Below, piece after piece: positions 1 to 10,648 of a DNA stretch of 64,000 nt. The position numbers and the translations under genes were made by a program. The notes under the pieces are model-generated. The model was not told where the DNA came from. It saw nothing but the letters and a program-made list of their open reading frames with translations, and ran no database searches. Every line of letters begins with the position of its first letter. Within the stretch, counting starts at the first letter, position 1. The DNA is taken from NCBI GenBank assembly GCA_026075535.2, contig AP026539.1, positions 868,001 to 932,000 on the forward strand, read 5' to 3'. The DNA comes from Tricholoma matsutake. Taxonomy: Eukaryota > Basidiomycota > Agaricomycetes > Agaricales > Tricholomataceae.

Positions 1-756
1 GACCTCATTCACACCAGTTATGGTGTTGATGGCCCCTCCCAAGTCTTTGCGGACTTTAGGTCTGCAATAGCAATCAAAATCCTGGCTGCAAACCCAGCAC
101 CAGAGATTGCTAAAATGGCTGACAAGTTTGAGCACCTCACGGCTGCCAACATCACCATCCCCAAACTAGTACAGGCCATGATCCTACTTGCTGCAATGCC
201 GCGTGAGTATGATTCATTATCTGCCACAGTCCTTAACATGACTGCTACTAGTGCCTTGACATTCAAACATGTCAAGGACTCCATTGTCGCTGAAGCCTCT
301 AGGCGCATGGCAGTTGGAAAGCCCACCGGCCCGCCTCAGGCCAATAAGCTTTCTGCTGTCAAGTGCAAAGGGGAAAACCCCAAATGGCAGCCCAAAGAAG
401 GGCAAGACAACAATGGAGAGTTGTCCCAAAAGCGTGGATGATGCAGGAACAAAAAGACTAAGGAGGATAAGCCCAAAGAGAAGCATACCCACCTTGCCTC
501 CAGTGCCTTTACCACCATACATGGTAATGATACCATCATACCGCCGATGCCGCTCATTCAGCACATTGAACAGCGTGACCACACTCCCACAAGGGACCCT
601 CGCTGCCGACCGCCTGCACAGGCATCTATGGGTGTGGCCTCTACCTCTCATTCAGTTTACGCTAAATATCAGCAAGCTCAAGACACCCTCAAGCAAATGC
701 AACTTCCATGCAGTGCAAAAAATCTGCCACCGCTGGAAGAGCACCTGATGGTGTGA
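1..756 (+). pseudogene. copia-1 gag (5' truncated, one in-frame stop)
   Basis: Frame 1 is open from the first base to a TGA at 439-441 and continues in the same frame to a stop at 756. The visible part carries the UBN2-like gag pattern of copia elements: a stretch around 163-300 encoding LVQAMILLAAMP followed by a conserved YDSL block and a lysine-rich tail. A CCHC zinc knuckle is not visible; the region after the internal stop is K/E-rich and degenerate. Gag packages the element RNA. The family assignment rests on gag pattern plus its position directly upstream of the protease. Confidence 0.75.
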
Positions 757-815
757 GAAGGTAAGAGAAGGAGGATCAAACCAGAAGAACTGGAGAACTG
801 GAAGAACCTAGGATC

Positions 816-1259
816 ATGGAGGTCGAAGACAATACTGTCTCCCTCAGATCAGAGCCTCTGGTTTCTGATGAAGAAGTGTGGAAAGCCGTCAACAAGATGC
901 TTGTTGATGAACCACTTGAAACAGGAGGATATGATGACAGGCCAGTCCTTTTCCCTGCTGCAAGCACAAAGATTAATATTCCAATGATTACAGCAAACTT
1001 TTCATGTGAAATCTTACTGCTATTAAATGTATCATGGAACTATTTAGATCTTAATATATGTGTTATGTGTGCAAATGGAAATTGTAAGACAGGTGCCGAC
1101 TGGATCATGGATTCAGGTGCATCAAAGCACTTCACTGGCGAAATGAAAGATTTCACTTCTTACGAGCCTTTACTGAGAAAGGACTATACCTTGGTTCAAA
1201 CAGCCACAGGTACTACTCATATAGTAGGAAAAGGAGCATCTTCATTAGACATCAGGTAG
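816..1259 (+). pseudogene. copia-1 aspartic protease region
   Basis: The reading frame contains the copia protease signature DWIMDSGASKHFTG near residues 93-106, with the catalytic DSGA. It cleaves the Gag-Pol polyprotein. Upstream residues are acidic spacer. The frame ends at a stop at 1257-1259, and the homologous sequence resumes in frame 2 from 1259, so a frameshift separates protease from integrase. Confidence 0.8.
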
Positions 1260-2341
1260 TATGTCACGGGAAGTCAGAGACATGTGAAACACAATTATAC
1301 CCTGTCTACTATGTACCCAACTGTAGTACTCGACTACTGTCAATGGGCGTCTTTTTACAAGACAGAAGTGATGTGTGTGGTTCCTCTGCACACATTTTAT
1401 TTTTCAAGAAAGGAAACCCAATAATGGATTGTGTCCCTCTTAGGAGACACAACATGATCTATTGGGCTCAGACTCATATATTGAACACCAAGAGGATCAA
1501 TGTCGCAACCATGTATGTCGCTGACTACTTGACTTGGCATAGGCAACTTGGACACCCATCCAAAGAGGCGCTAGGGAAAATGCCTAACAGCACCATAAAA
1601 TTCCCAAGGAATTTAAACATTCCTAAAGACAAAATTATATGTCCAGGGTGTGCTGAAGGGAAAATGATGTCAAAATCTTTTCCCAAATCAAATTCACATG
1701 CAGAGAAATCCTTTGAATTAATACATTCCAATCTAAAGGAACTCCCAGTACTATCATACCACAAACATAAATACTTCATTGTATTTCTAGACAACAAAAC
1801 ATCACATATCTGGGTCCAGTGCCTTAGAAAGAAGTCTGACACTGCTGTGGCAATTAGACAATTTCAGGCAATGGTTTTGACCCAGTATGGCGCTACAATC
1901 AAGTGCTGGCATGTTGATCCAGGGGGGGAGTTCAAAGATCGTGAGCTACAAAATACGCTCAAGAATTTCGGCATCAAAATAGAGATGTCCACACCCCACA
2001 TTCACCAACAGAACAGGCACACAGAGCATGCCATAAGGACAATAATGGAAAAGTCTCAAACCCTGCGGTTTACCACTTGTCTACCACAATCATGGTGGGA
2101 ATTTTGCATTGAACATGCAACACACCTATACAACCAAACCCCAATAAGGCACCTGAAATGGCTGACACCTTTTGAGGACCTGAATAAAGTCTGCCCAGAT
2201 CTAAACAATCTGAAGGTCTTTGGTTGTGGTGCTTACGTCTATCTACCCAAGGAGATATGTCCAACCACATTAGCTCCTCGATTGGAGTTAATAACATACC
2301 TTGGATTAGAAGATGGCATTAAAGCATACCGTTTCATGTGA
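1259..2341 (+). pseudogene. copia-1 integrase (GAG-pre-integrase plus catalytic core)
   Basis: Frame 2 encodes the zinc-binding GAG-pre-integrase domain (LTWHRQLGHPSKEAL near 1531-1575, then a CPGC motif) and the DDE core: an N where the first catalytic Asp is usual (FLDNKTSHIW), a HVDPGGEF block around 1909-1932, and a degenerate third block (HQQNRHTEHA) holding the Glu. The C-terminal VFGCGAYV segment typical of copia integrases is near 2218-2242. It would insert the cDNA. The frame is closed by a TGA at 2339-2341, but homologous sequence reads on in the same frame. Confidence 0.88.
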
Positions 2342-3700
2342 CTTAGTGGTGCAATATTCATTGGTGTTACAGCACTATTTGATGAAACATTGTTCCCATG
2401 CTGTCCCAGAGCTAAAACTCCTGCCAAGACAGACCTTGGTGATTTTTCACCTCCAGAACCAGAAGATGATGACCACTCATCTGGAATGGATGGCAATGAT
2501 TCTATACTGCCACAAAATCTGCCCCTTCCTCTGTCATCAGAAAAAGATGATGATGATGTACCAAATGAGCAAAAGGCACATGATGATGTGACTGATGCTC
2601 CTCCTCTGCCACCTCCAGTAACCACTGAGGACTTTCATCCAAGATGTGATGATCAACAGGAATGGCAGCAATTGCCCCATCAATCAGGCAGGCAGAGGAA
2701 CATCCCAAACCATCCTGGCAATACCTATGGAGAGAAGCGACTCCCCTCTGACATAGAGAGAGACATTGCACATGATCAATATTGGAAGAGATCTGTGGGT
2801 CAAGATTCAGATCATAACTGAACACAACCATGATCTCAACAGCAAGAACCAGGGGCTGGACCGAGTTCGGCACCCCACGAGAGTGTGCCTGATTTCAATA
2901 ATCAAGAACATGATCACCCAATGGGGGAACAGGACGAAGCAGGTTATATTAAAAAGATAACCAAGGAAGGTGGAGATAAGCTTATTTGCTGGCTGTTGTC
3001 AAAAACAGTCACACCATCAAGCAAAATAAGCCAAGTTCCAAACCAATTTTGCGATATTGCGCACCTACCATGGCAGCAGCAACTTGAGTGGAAACAGGCT
3101 TGTCATGAAGAATTAGAGGCTCTTCACAAGCGACAAGTCTATGACATTGTCAATCTTCCACATGATTGAAAAACAATCAAAAATAGATAGGTTTTCTCTG
3201 TGAAATCGGATGGAAGAAAACAAGCCAGACTCATGGCCAAAGGCTTTTCACAAGTCAAAGGTGTTGACTTTGATGAGATTTTCTCACCAGTAGTCCGCTA
3301 CGAGACCATACACCTCATGTTTGCACTTGTGTCTCTAGAAGGCATGCATATGACTGGGCTAGATGTAAAAACTGTGTTTTTATATGGCCAACTAGATGAG
3401 GAGATCTATATGGATCAACCCAAGGGTTTCAGACTTGAGGGAAAAGAGTGCAAAGTAATGTGCTTATGCCAAGCATTGTATGGCCTTAAACAGGCCTCAC
3501 TAGCATGGTGGAAAGAGCTAGAGGCATTTATGCGCACCATTGGGTTTGTGTGTGCCAGCTCCGGTGCTGGCATTTTCATACACAAGGATCCTAAGACAGG
3601 CAGCATTGTTATTGCACTGGTCTATATTGATGATGGCTTGTTCATGGGGAAGAACAAGAAACTTGTGGATGAAAAGAAGAATGCTTGTCTAAAACATTAG
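2342..3700 (+). pseudogene. copia-1 reverse transcriptase with acidic linker
   Basis: Continuing in frame 2, an acidic, proline-rich linker (about 2390-2620) leads into the RVT_2 domain. Landmarks are WKQACHEELEAL (about 3090-3125), KARLMAKGFSQ-like and FDEIFSPVVRYETI (about 3228-3310), MDQPKGF (about 3410) and the catalytic YIDD at 3623-3634. In-frame stops at 2819-2821, 3167-3169 and 3188-3190 break it. The frame is lost at about 3690 and picked up in frame 3 by the RNase H part. Confidence 0.9.
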
Positions 3701-4568
3701 TACTGAAAAAGTCACAAAATTCTTAGGCATGTGCATCACCCAGACTGCAAATGAAGTCAAACTCGATCAAACTGAATATCTCGCCAAAGTGCTCAAGAGG
3801 TTTGAGATGACAAATGCCAAAGTTGCCCCCACTCCACTCCCAACTGGTTACAAATCGTCGGAAAACACAGCGACACCAAACACGGCGCTTAGATCAAAAT
3901 ATCAGTCTGTGATCGGATCTTTATTGTATCTGATGCTCAGAACACGACCTGATATTGCTTACATGGTAATCAAGATGTCGCAATTCTCGGCTAATCCTAG
4001 CCAAGAACATCTAGACAAAGTGATGTACATCATGTGCTATCTGGTGGGAACCCAGAAATATAATATTGTCTATGATGGAGAGAAATCTGAAGGGCTACAG
4101 GCCTTCACAGATTCTGATTGGGCAGCTGACACTGTCAAGCACCAATCTACAATGGGTTACTTTGCTACTCTAGCAAGTGGCATTGTGTGCTGGCAGTCCC
4201 ATTTACAAAAACCTGTAGCACTGTCATCCACAGAAGCCGAATATATGGATCTCTCCAACACTTGTCAACAGATAGTGTGGATAGAGTCCTTATTCCAGGA
4301 ACTTGGATATATACTGAAGTGCATACCAATCTGCGCTGATAATCAGGGATCCATCTTTATTGGATCAAATCCAGTTCAGGAAAGGAGGACCAAACATATA
4401 GACATTCGCTACCACTATACCCATGATTGCATAGAAAATGACAAAGGCACAGTTGTTTTCATTCCTGGAAGTGATAATCCGGCTGACATGTTCACAAAGA
4501 ACCTTGGTGCCATCCTATTCAGGAAATTTAGAGACTCTCTTGGAATTACTTTTGAGATTCAAACTTAG
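3690..4568 (+). pseudogene. copia-1 RT C-terminus and RNase H
   Basis: Frame 3 continues the polymerase from KFLGMCI through the copia connection segment (SLLYLMLRTRPDIAY, about 3922-3966) into RNase H: AFTDSDWA near 4100, SSTEAEYM near 4225 and ADNQGSI near 4338. The final block with HIDIRYHY and a PADMFTK motif is near 4480. RNase H removes the RNA template during reverse transcription. The frame is uninterrupted for 279 codons and ends at a TAG 23 bases before the polypurine tract, as expected for the end of copia pol. Confidence 0.92.
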
Positions 4569-4591
4569 CTGCTTAGAGAGCTGTACAGTTT

Positions 4592-4605
4592 GAGGGGGGG
4601 GGGGG
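4592..4605 (+). other. polypurine tract of copia-1
   Basis: A run GAGGGGGGGGGGGG directly abuts the TGTTG start of the LTR. This is the expected plus-strand primer site. Confidence 0.8.
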
Positions 4606-4901
4606 TGTTGAAATTAATCCTGAGATACATGCTGCATACATGAGGCAATACATGCTGAATACATGGGGCAATACATGCAGCATACACATGTTACTGCGCT
4701 TACTGTGCATACATGTGGTAAACACATTTCCAAGTCATGTGACATCCTTATTATTATGTATATAAGGAGAACTTGTACTGTAGTAGGAATATAGTGTTCT
4801 TACCTCTGCTAACCCTAGCTGTAAGTCTTACTAAACCCCAGGTAGGTTGTAAGGAACTTGTTGTCTCTTCTGCTGTGCAGCACATATAGTCTGCTCCAAC
4901 A
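4606..4901 (+). repeat. 3' LTR of copia-1
   Basis: Begins TGTTG immediately after the polypurine tract and ends CCAACA, giving the short inverted terminal repeat TGTTG...CAACA. A TATA-like box (TGTATATAAGG) lies at 4757-4767, so the promoter would sit in the middle of the 296-bp LTR. Repeated ATACATG motifs fill the first third. The end was placed from the inverted terminus; no second LTR is in the window to confirm it. Confidence 0.75.
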
Positions 4902-4908
4902 AAGAGAA

Positions 4909-5019
4909 CACAACTGGGGTCCCCTAGGTGTATATTTAAGGTTTATATACTATGTTACATATATTGTACATTGTTGTTACCAATATGCTCTACATGTGCA
5001 TACATATTGATGCATGCAA
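4909..5019. repeat. fragment of the gypsy-2 LTR family
   Basis: About 110 bp here closely match 55408-55515, inside the LTR of the gypsy element near the right of the window, including the TATATAAACC promoter region (on the minus strand). It starts just after the copia LTR and stops where the R1 repeat begins at 5020. It is a relic LTR cut by later insertions. Confidence 0.7.
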
Positions 5020-5371
5020 TGATAGGTCCACCTTGTTTCTGAGCTCTGAAAATGACACATCACACTCAGACACATTTCCCATGATGTCCTACCATTTTGT
5101 GAACACTTGTGAATGCCTACAAGCACATGAAACGATGTCGTGACACTTCAAAAAGTTTCAAATGACTGTGTATGGCTTTGAATGCCTTTGGCCACTGTAT
5201 TTCTATTGCACTGCACTTTGGCCAACATTCCACATGCCCACGTATCACATTTCAGGCATGATGGACATGAGGAGACATGATGGCTAGCACTTTAGCATGC
5301 ATCGAGGTGCTTTTTGATGTTTTCATGATTTATTGGAACAACAAGACAAGGAGATTTGATATATTATTGGG
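5020..5371 (+). repeat. R1 repeat, copy 1 (3' truncated)
   Basis: Starts TGATAGGTCCACC, the same 5' end as the full copy at 34252-35257 and the reverse copy at 41458. Similarity runs to GAGATTTGATATAT and then stops, so only the first third of the roughly 1-kb repeat is present. Confidence 0.8.
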
Positions 5372-6892
5372 AGTGGGCAATCCCCACATATTGCCGAAAG
5401 CGCTTGGCGATGCCACTTGATCTGTGCGCGTCATTTGATGCTCCAACAAGTGACCCAAGTGATTTCAAGTGGGCACAAAAGCACCACTGGCTTGGAGTCA
5501 CTTTCAAGATCATTTAATATATATGTACAATAGTTCTGTTATGCTAGATGATCAATAAAAGCTCTTGAATATACATATCTCAACAAACACCAGCCAAAAA
5601 CCCCCTTCAAATAGGCTGAAAACTCAAACCTATAGAACTCTTTGTATACTGATCATACAGCTAAGGTTCTGGAGGCAACCCTTACTGATTTCTTGTGCTC
5701 TTCACGTCTCTGGAGGCCGTTTTCTAAAATAGTGCTTCTTCATCATGAAACACCTCATTTTGGGGTAGAATTTGCTGATTTAAATGGTTTAAATTAAAAA
5801 ATTCGAATTTTTGTGTCCAGAGGCTTATAGAGCACAAACTTCCGTTTGGACCACTCTCTCACACCTAAGCAATCCGTGTACTCTATGCTGAGTTCTATTC
5901 CTCAGAAGGGTTACCCACCACTGTAGTGTGTTCCCATGGTCATATGTGGCAACAACATGCTGAAACTGCATGGTACAAGCATGTCATTTATCTATTCAGT
6001 CTTTTGTAGTCCTCAACAAAGCAGACCCACTTGGGTGGTGCCAAGTTGAGAAAGGGGGTGCACATCCTATGACTGCCCCATTCCAGACAACCATGTGGAG
6101 CTGGAATTAGTACATTTCTGTAGATACCTTCACCATTATATCCAAGTTTGTAGATACACATTCTCTTTCGAGTCTGGGCAGTTGTGGACCAGATCGAAGC
6201 TTCCCAAGGCTGCCATCTCTTTTGCAAATTCAACTATGGACTCCTGTGCAGCTCCCATTAGGTAGATGATTAATCTTGTTTTAGCTTCTTTCAATTTGTA
6301 TGGACAATGCAAGTAACAATGATGGGCTGCCGAAATACCTTCCCACTATATAATTTAGATGTATTCTCATCAAACATTTATCTGGAAGCTCACCATTAGA
6401 ATCTGCAGTTGCCTTCTTTTTTGGCTGCCGAAAAAAGAATGATATAAAAATCTGGGAGTTTGTTAGAAAAATAAAACAAAAGACAATGGCCATATATACC
6501 TTAGCCAAGAGATTGATAATGTGTGGAAAGCAACAACCATGAGATGCCATCCCATGAAATGATGCCTGCCTTCTCTGACTTTGCCCATGCCACAACAAAA
6601 CCCCATAAGAATGTATCAGCACAGAACACTTTCAGCACATCCTCCAACAGAACCTCCTTTTGGCAAGTAAATAATTTCTTCTACACTATGTGAGTGGCAC
6701 AGTCATCCTGACAGCATGCTGATCACTAACCAGTGCCTGTTTTTGGTCCTTCATCATGGCCTTGATGTTTCCTTCTTGAAGCCCTTTATGGACTGCATTA
6801 TCAATTTTGTTGCTTTGGCTGAGGACTTGTTGGGGCATAATGTTCATGATGAGATGAGTCAGCATGGCTATGGGGTTGGGTTGGATGGATGT
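5372..6892. other. unassigned AT-rich region with a possible minus-strand coding relic
   Basis: No convincing gene. AATAAA near 5555 could be a poly(A) signal. On the minus strand, 6622-6281 and 6233-5988 are open for 113 and 81 codons; the first has an HGCCFPHIINLL stretch that faintly recalls hAT transposases, but I could not align more. Further open minus-strand sequence extends to about 6890. The region ends at the GATGT target site of gypsy-1. Confidence 0.35.
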
Positions 6893-7570
6893 TGTTAAGA
6901 CTATTGGTCTCGACTTAGTCTTGGGTCATGTGTTGCAGTTGGAGACTTTCCAACTGTATTGGCATCGCACTAAGATGCTTTCCTAGTGTATTGGGCTTCC
7001 TCCCTTCACGTGGGTACTTCCTCAAGTCATCATGGCTATCCATACTCAGAGGCTTTCTGAGTAGACCATTTGTTCATGTATCACAGTTGGAGGCTTTCCA
7101 ACTGTTGAGTTTGAGTTTATCACAGTCAGGGACTTCCTGAGCTGTTGAGTGTTCAGATGAGTTCTTAGACTGTTGATTGAATTAGGTCAAGCTAAGGAAT
7201 ACAGGCAGTATTACTGTAGCTTATATATGATTCAGAGATGTCTATCATCCAATCGAAATATGAGATCGTTGTCAAGTAATAATAGAAAGAACAATAGAAC
7301 AATAAGCCTCGTGCCTGGCATGAGGCATCCAATGTTATGGAGTGCTGCGGCGCAGCATGTCAAAGAACAATAGCAAATAAGCCCCATGTCAAGCATGAGG
7401 CATCCAATGTCAAGGACTGCTGCGGCACAGCCAGTCAATCAGTGGGAGTCAGATTGGAGGGTCCCTATTGGTCTGGGTTGTGTCACAAGTGGAGGGAAAG
7501 AAAAATGAAATACCTGGTCTTGCCGGAGTATGCTTTAGTCATCACAGGTTACAAAAGCAAAATCGTAACA
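6893..7570 (-). repeat. 3' LTR of gypsy-1
   Basis: 678 bp, nearly identical to 14730-15421 but lacking a short duplication carried by the other LTR (around CCAATGTCATGGATCC). The adjacent internal sequence, read on the minus strand, is a purine run AGAGAGAGGGTGA, a good polypurine tract. Short repeated GGAGACTTTCCAACTGT-like palindromic units occur inside. Confidence 0.93.
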
Positions 7571-7602
7571 TCACCCTCTCTCTATCTTTGAAGTCACTGA
7601 CT

Positions 7603-8076
7603 TCAATTACTATCTTGTTGGATTGGGGTGTGGGGGAATTGGTTGGAGCATAGCAGTGTGCCCAGTTCTCCATGTTCTCTGAGCAGGAGCCTCTTTGCCA
7701 GCCCATATCCACTCTCTTCATTGTAGTGGGCATTCCACTGGAGGTCAATCCACAGGGGTCTGCTCACACCTGCTAGTGGCTTCCTGCCAGGGCAAAGCCC
7801 TGTCCGGTCGACATAGAAGTCCTTGGGGAAATAGTCTTCATCATCAAGTTCTCCTTCGAAGCACCATTCCTCAAACTGTGTCCTCACCCAAGTGAGGTCC
7901 GCCTTTGTGCTCCTCCAAGCAAAGAGGCAGCATTTGGGACAGGTTGAGGACACCCTCCTGATCCAGTCATCCCTTGTTATCCAGAAGGGAATCCCATGCA
8001 GGCATAACCAGGAGGGTCTGCCTGGGAGTATGTTCATTCGTGGTCCCTGGTCAATGACTGTCTGTCCAGTCCTCAC
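7603..8076 (-). CDS. downstream ORF of gypsy-1, unknown function
   Basis: An uninterrupted 157-codon frame lies between the chromodomain and the 3' LTR, in a different frame from the chromodomain. It begins shortly after the chromodomain ORF ends and stops 33 bases before the LTR. The protein is tryptophan- and acid-rich, with recognisable blocks CLFAWRSTKADLTWVR, EEWCFEGELDDEDYFP and RTGLCPGRKPL. I recall similar C-terminal segments in basidiomycete gypsy polyproteins but know no function. No signal peptide or membrane segment is visible. It may be the C-terminus of Pol displaced by a frameshift rather than a separate gene. Confidence 0.55.
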   Translation of the reverse strand: MRTGQTVIDQGPRMNILPGRPSWLCLHGIPFWITRDDWIRRVSSTCPKCCLFAWRSTKADLTWVRTQFEEWCFEGELDDEDYFPKDFYVDRTGLCPGRKPLAGVSRPLWIDLQWNAHYNEESGYGLAKRLLLREHGELGTLLCSNQFPHTPIQQDSN

Positions 8077-8215
8077 TGTGGTTCATAGTTGATTCTGTGT
8101 GTGCAGTGGTGATGGGGTGGGGAACATCTTGTGTTTTCTTTGTATTCAGTTTGGTGGGTGTTCTGGTCTGGGGGTTCTACAGCTGTCATTGCTGTTTATA
8201 TGCCCCAAGGATTCT

Positions 8216-8532
8216 CTAGGTGTGTTTCAGGTTTCCCTTGGGTTCCCATGAGTTCTCCAAGGTCGGGTATCCGACCCACTTCACTAAGAAGTGCATGGTC
8301 CTTCCTTTCTTCTTATGTCCGATGATCGCTTCCACTTCATACTCCAATTTGCCTTCTATCAGATCAGGCAGTGGTTCTGGGAAGTTCAGTCCATGTGTCT
8401 TGGTTTCTTTATATGGGGAAAGGAGTACCGCGTGGAATACCGGGTGTATTTTCCACTGTTCTGGTAACTTTAGTTGGTAGGAGAGTGGGCTCAGGACCTT
8501 CTCAATGGTGAATGGTGATAGGTTGTCTCCTT
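8216..8532 (-). pseudogene. gypsy-1 integrase C-terminus with chromodomain
   Basis: Encodes the GPF/chromovirus integrase tail (FTIEKVLSPLSYQLKLP, then WKIHPVFHAVLLSPY) and a chromodomain (EYEVEAIIGHKKKG, then FLVKWVGYPTLENSWEP). Chromodomains bind modified histone tails and steer integration to heterochromatin. It joins exactly to the integrase core across the 8533-9700 insertion when one copy of the AAGGA duplication is removed. Confidence 0.9.
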
Positions 8533-9700
8533 GGCTCAAAGGCCAATTCACCACTTTAACCACATTCTAATCACATCAGCTAACTCCTACAATGCCCCAG
8601 ATGCAGTGCAACCCAGTTTATCAATTGCGATATCATATCGACCGTGTCGAAACATCACCAGCAACATTGATCGTACCGAGAAACCACATTGCACAACCTT
8701 AGGACTACCTCGAAAGCCCCTAAGATCCCTCTAAATGACCATTGAACATCCCCGATCAATGTCAAACAAACCACAACTGCAACTGAACATCGTCGACCAT
8801 TGTTGAGCGTTATTGATCAATATTGAGAGACTACAAGTGACATCAGGGGCCACATTTGTTATCTAAATGGTGGAAGACCATGCACCAGGAAGTATTCCAA
8901 TGTGTGCTCAAACCTGCTGGTAGTAGGTCAGCCTCATTCCAAGTCCCTATTGCATACAGAACCCACTGGATGGATTATTGTGAGACTTAGCATGGTTTAT
9001 ACACAAAGGACAGTCTCTTTTAGTTCTTTCCCTTTATTACTCCTTCATCATATGATATGTCTCTTTCTTGTTTGGATTCCAGTCTCCTTTTTGGCCTTGT
9101 GCCTTAACTCATATCTTTTGCTTCATGTTCTACACATGTTTCTTATACCATTTTAGGAAGTTTCTTTTAAAACATATAAAACTTTGTAGTATCTACTTGG
9201 AAATACAAGAAATAGTCTTCACCTATCGTCTCATATTAAAGTTCTAAGAATCAGATCTATCCTCTAAACAATCAAAGCTTCTACAAGTTTTCTCGATCGA
9301 TGAGAAACCTCTGCGATCATCCTCATCCTCAATCCTCTTCCTCCCTGTCATCGTTAGCACTAGTAACCATCCCAACACTTCGTAGCCATCGGCTATAGCC
9401 TTCATATACCATCGACCTATCGAAAGGTCCCCAGAATCCACACATTGACCATCAACGATAAACATCGTTTGCCATCAATCTCATTGATCGTCCTCAATAT
9501 CGATCAATACTTGATTGGACCATGCCAAGCACCTTCATCTCCTATAGCACTACCTTCACCTAGTACCAACTAGTTATCCTCCCATAGGTTGGAATGCGAA
9601 CATTTGGAATGTCTCGCACCCTTCCTCTGACTTGCGCAAATATCACTGGTTGCCTCATCGGCTGTTTTGGTGGTTTTCCTGGGTTGAGTATCATCAATAG
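8533..9700 (+). mobile_element. R1-related insertion inside gypsy-1 integrase
   Basis: The insertion is bounded by the direct repeat TCCTT (8528-8532 and 9701-9705); removing it plus one repeat restores continuous integrase coding on the minus strand. Its right end (GGGTTGAGTATCATCA) matches the terminus of R1 (34252-35257), and 9130-9250 resembles R1 in the region of the CATATAAAAC/CTATCGTCTCAT motif. Its left end (GGCTCAAAGGCC) does not match R1. It carries no ORF I can assign. Numerous ATCGA/TCGAT steps occur, unlike the CpG-poor surroundings. Confidence 0.75.
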
Positions 9701-10603
9701 TCCTTCTCTCTTTGGTGTTGCATGTGTCATCTTGAGGTTCTTCGCTTCTAGCCACACTCTGTCTCCTTCTTTGAATGGGGTGAAGTGTCTTGTCGTCCTT
9801 TCTGCCATCATCTGTCTGGCTAACTTGTGTGTTGCCTTTGCTTCATCTCAGGCCCATTGCAGTGTGATGATTTGCTTCTCTATGGCCAGTATGTTTGTTT
9901 TCAGGTAGGGGAGTGGGATTGCCTTGGGCTCATAGCCCATCATGAGGTAGAATGGGGAGTTCTTCTGTATGGAGTGCGTCCTCTGGTTGTGCGTGAACTC
10001 AGTGGTTGGGAGGAGGTGCTTCCAATTCTCCTGGTTGTTCGAGCAGAAGATCTGCAGGTACACCTCTACTTCTTGATTCACCCATTCTGTCTCCCCATTG
10101 GTCTGGGGATGGTATGCCATGCTCATTGCCAGCTTGATTCCAAGCAATCTTCCTAGCTCCTGGAAGAGCTGCAAGGCGAATCTGGGATCTCTGTCAGAGA
10201 TGATCTTGTCTGGGAGGCCAAATCATTTGTAGACATTGTCTAGGTAGAGGGTGGCTGCTCCCAATGCATCTACAGTTTTCCTGCAAGGGATAAAAATTAC
10301 CCCCTTCATAAGCCCATGGTCTACCATGACCATGAGTGCATCATAACCATCAGACTCTGGTAGGTCGGTTATGAAGTCTGTTGTCACCATTGCGAATGGT
10401 CTCGTCGCTTTGGACTTGATTGGTTGTAGTGGGGGCATCGTTGGGTGGGTGTTGACCTTCATTTGCTGGCATGTTGCACATCCAGCAACATAATTCTTGA
10501 TATATGTCATCATTCCCGGCCACCAGTAGTCCCTTCTGATCATTTTGGTTGTTTGCCATTGTCCCGGGTGTCCGCTGGTTACTCCTTTGTGGTATTTTTG
10601 CAC
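9701..10603 (-). pseudogene. gypsy-1 integrase, zinc-binding and DDE core
   Basis: Minus-strand fragments encode the H2C2 domain (HKGVTSGHPGQWQT ... CATCQQMK) and the rve core: TTDFITDLP (first Asp), ISDRDPRF (second Asp) and the HPQTNGETEWVNQE block (Glu). The core runs to KNLKMTHATPKRE, where the 8533-9700 insertion interrupts it. In-frame stops occur near 10225 and 9848. It would catalyse cDNA integration. Confidence 0.92.
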
Positions 10604-10648
10604 CAGCTTCTTTCGTAGATCTCTGTTGTCAGGGATGTAGCATCTGTC

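Larger units (their letters stand above)
1..4901 (+). mobile_element. Ty1/copia retrotransposon (copia-1), 5' end outside window
   Basis: Domain order gag - protease - integrase - reverse transcriptase - RNase H, followed by a G-rich polypurine tract and one LTR, identifies a Ty1/copia (Pseudoviridae-type) element. The 5' LTR and gag start lie upstream of the window. Pol is broken by several in-frame stops and at least two frameshifts, so the copy is not autonomous. Several stops are TGA where family alignment would expect CGA arginine, consistent with CpG decay. Confidence 0.92.

Noticed and set aside
5988..6622. hAT transposase relic
   Set aside because: Only one short HGCCFPHIINLL-like stretch supports it; kept as an unassigned coding relic instead.
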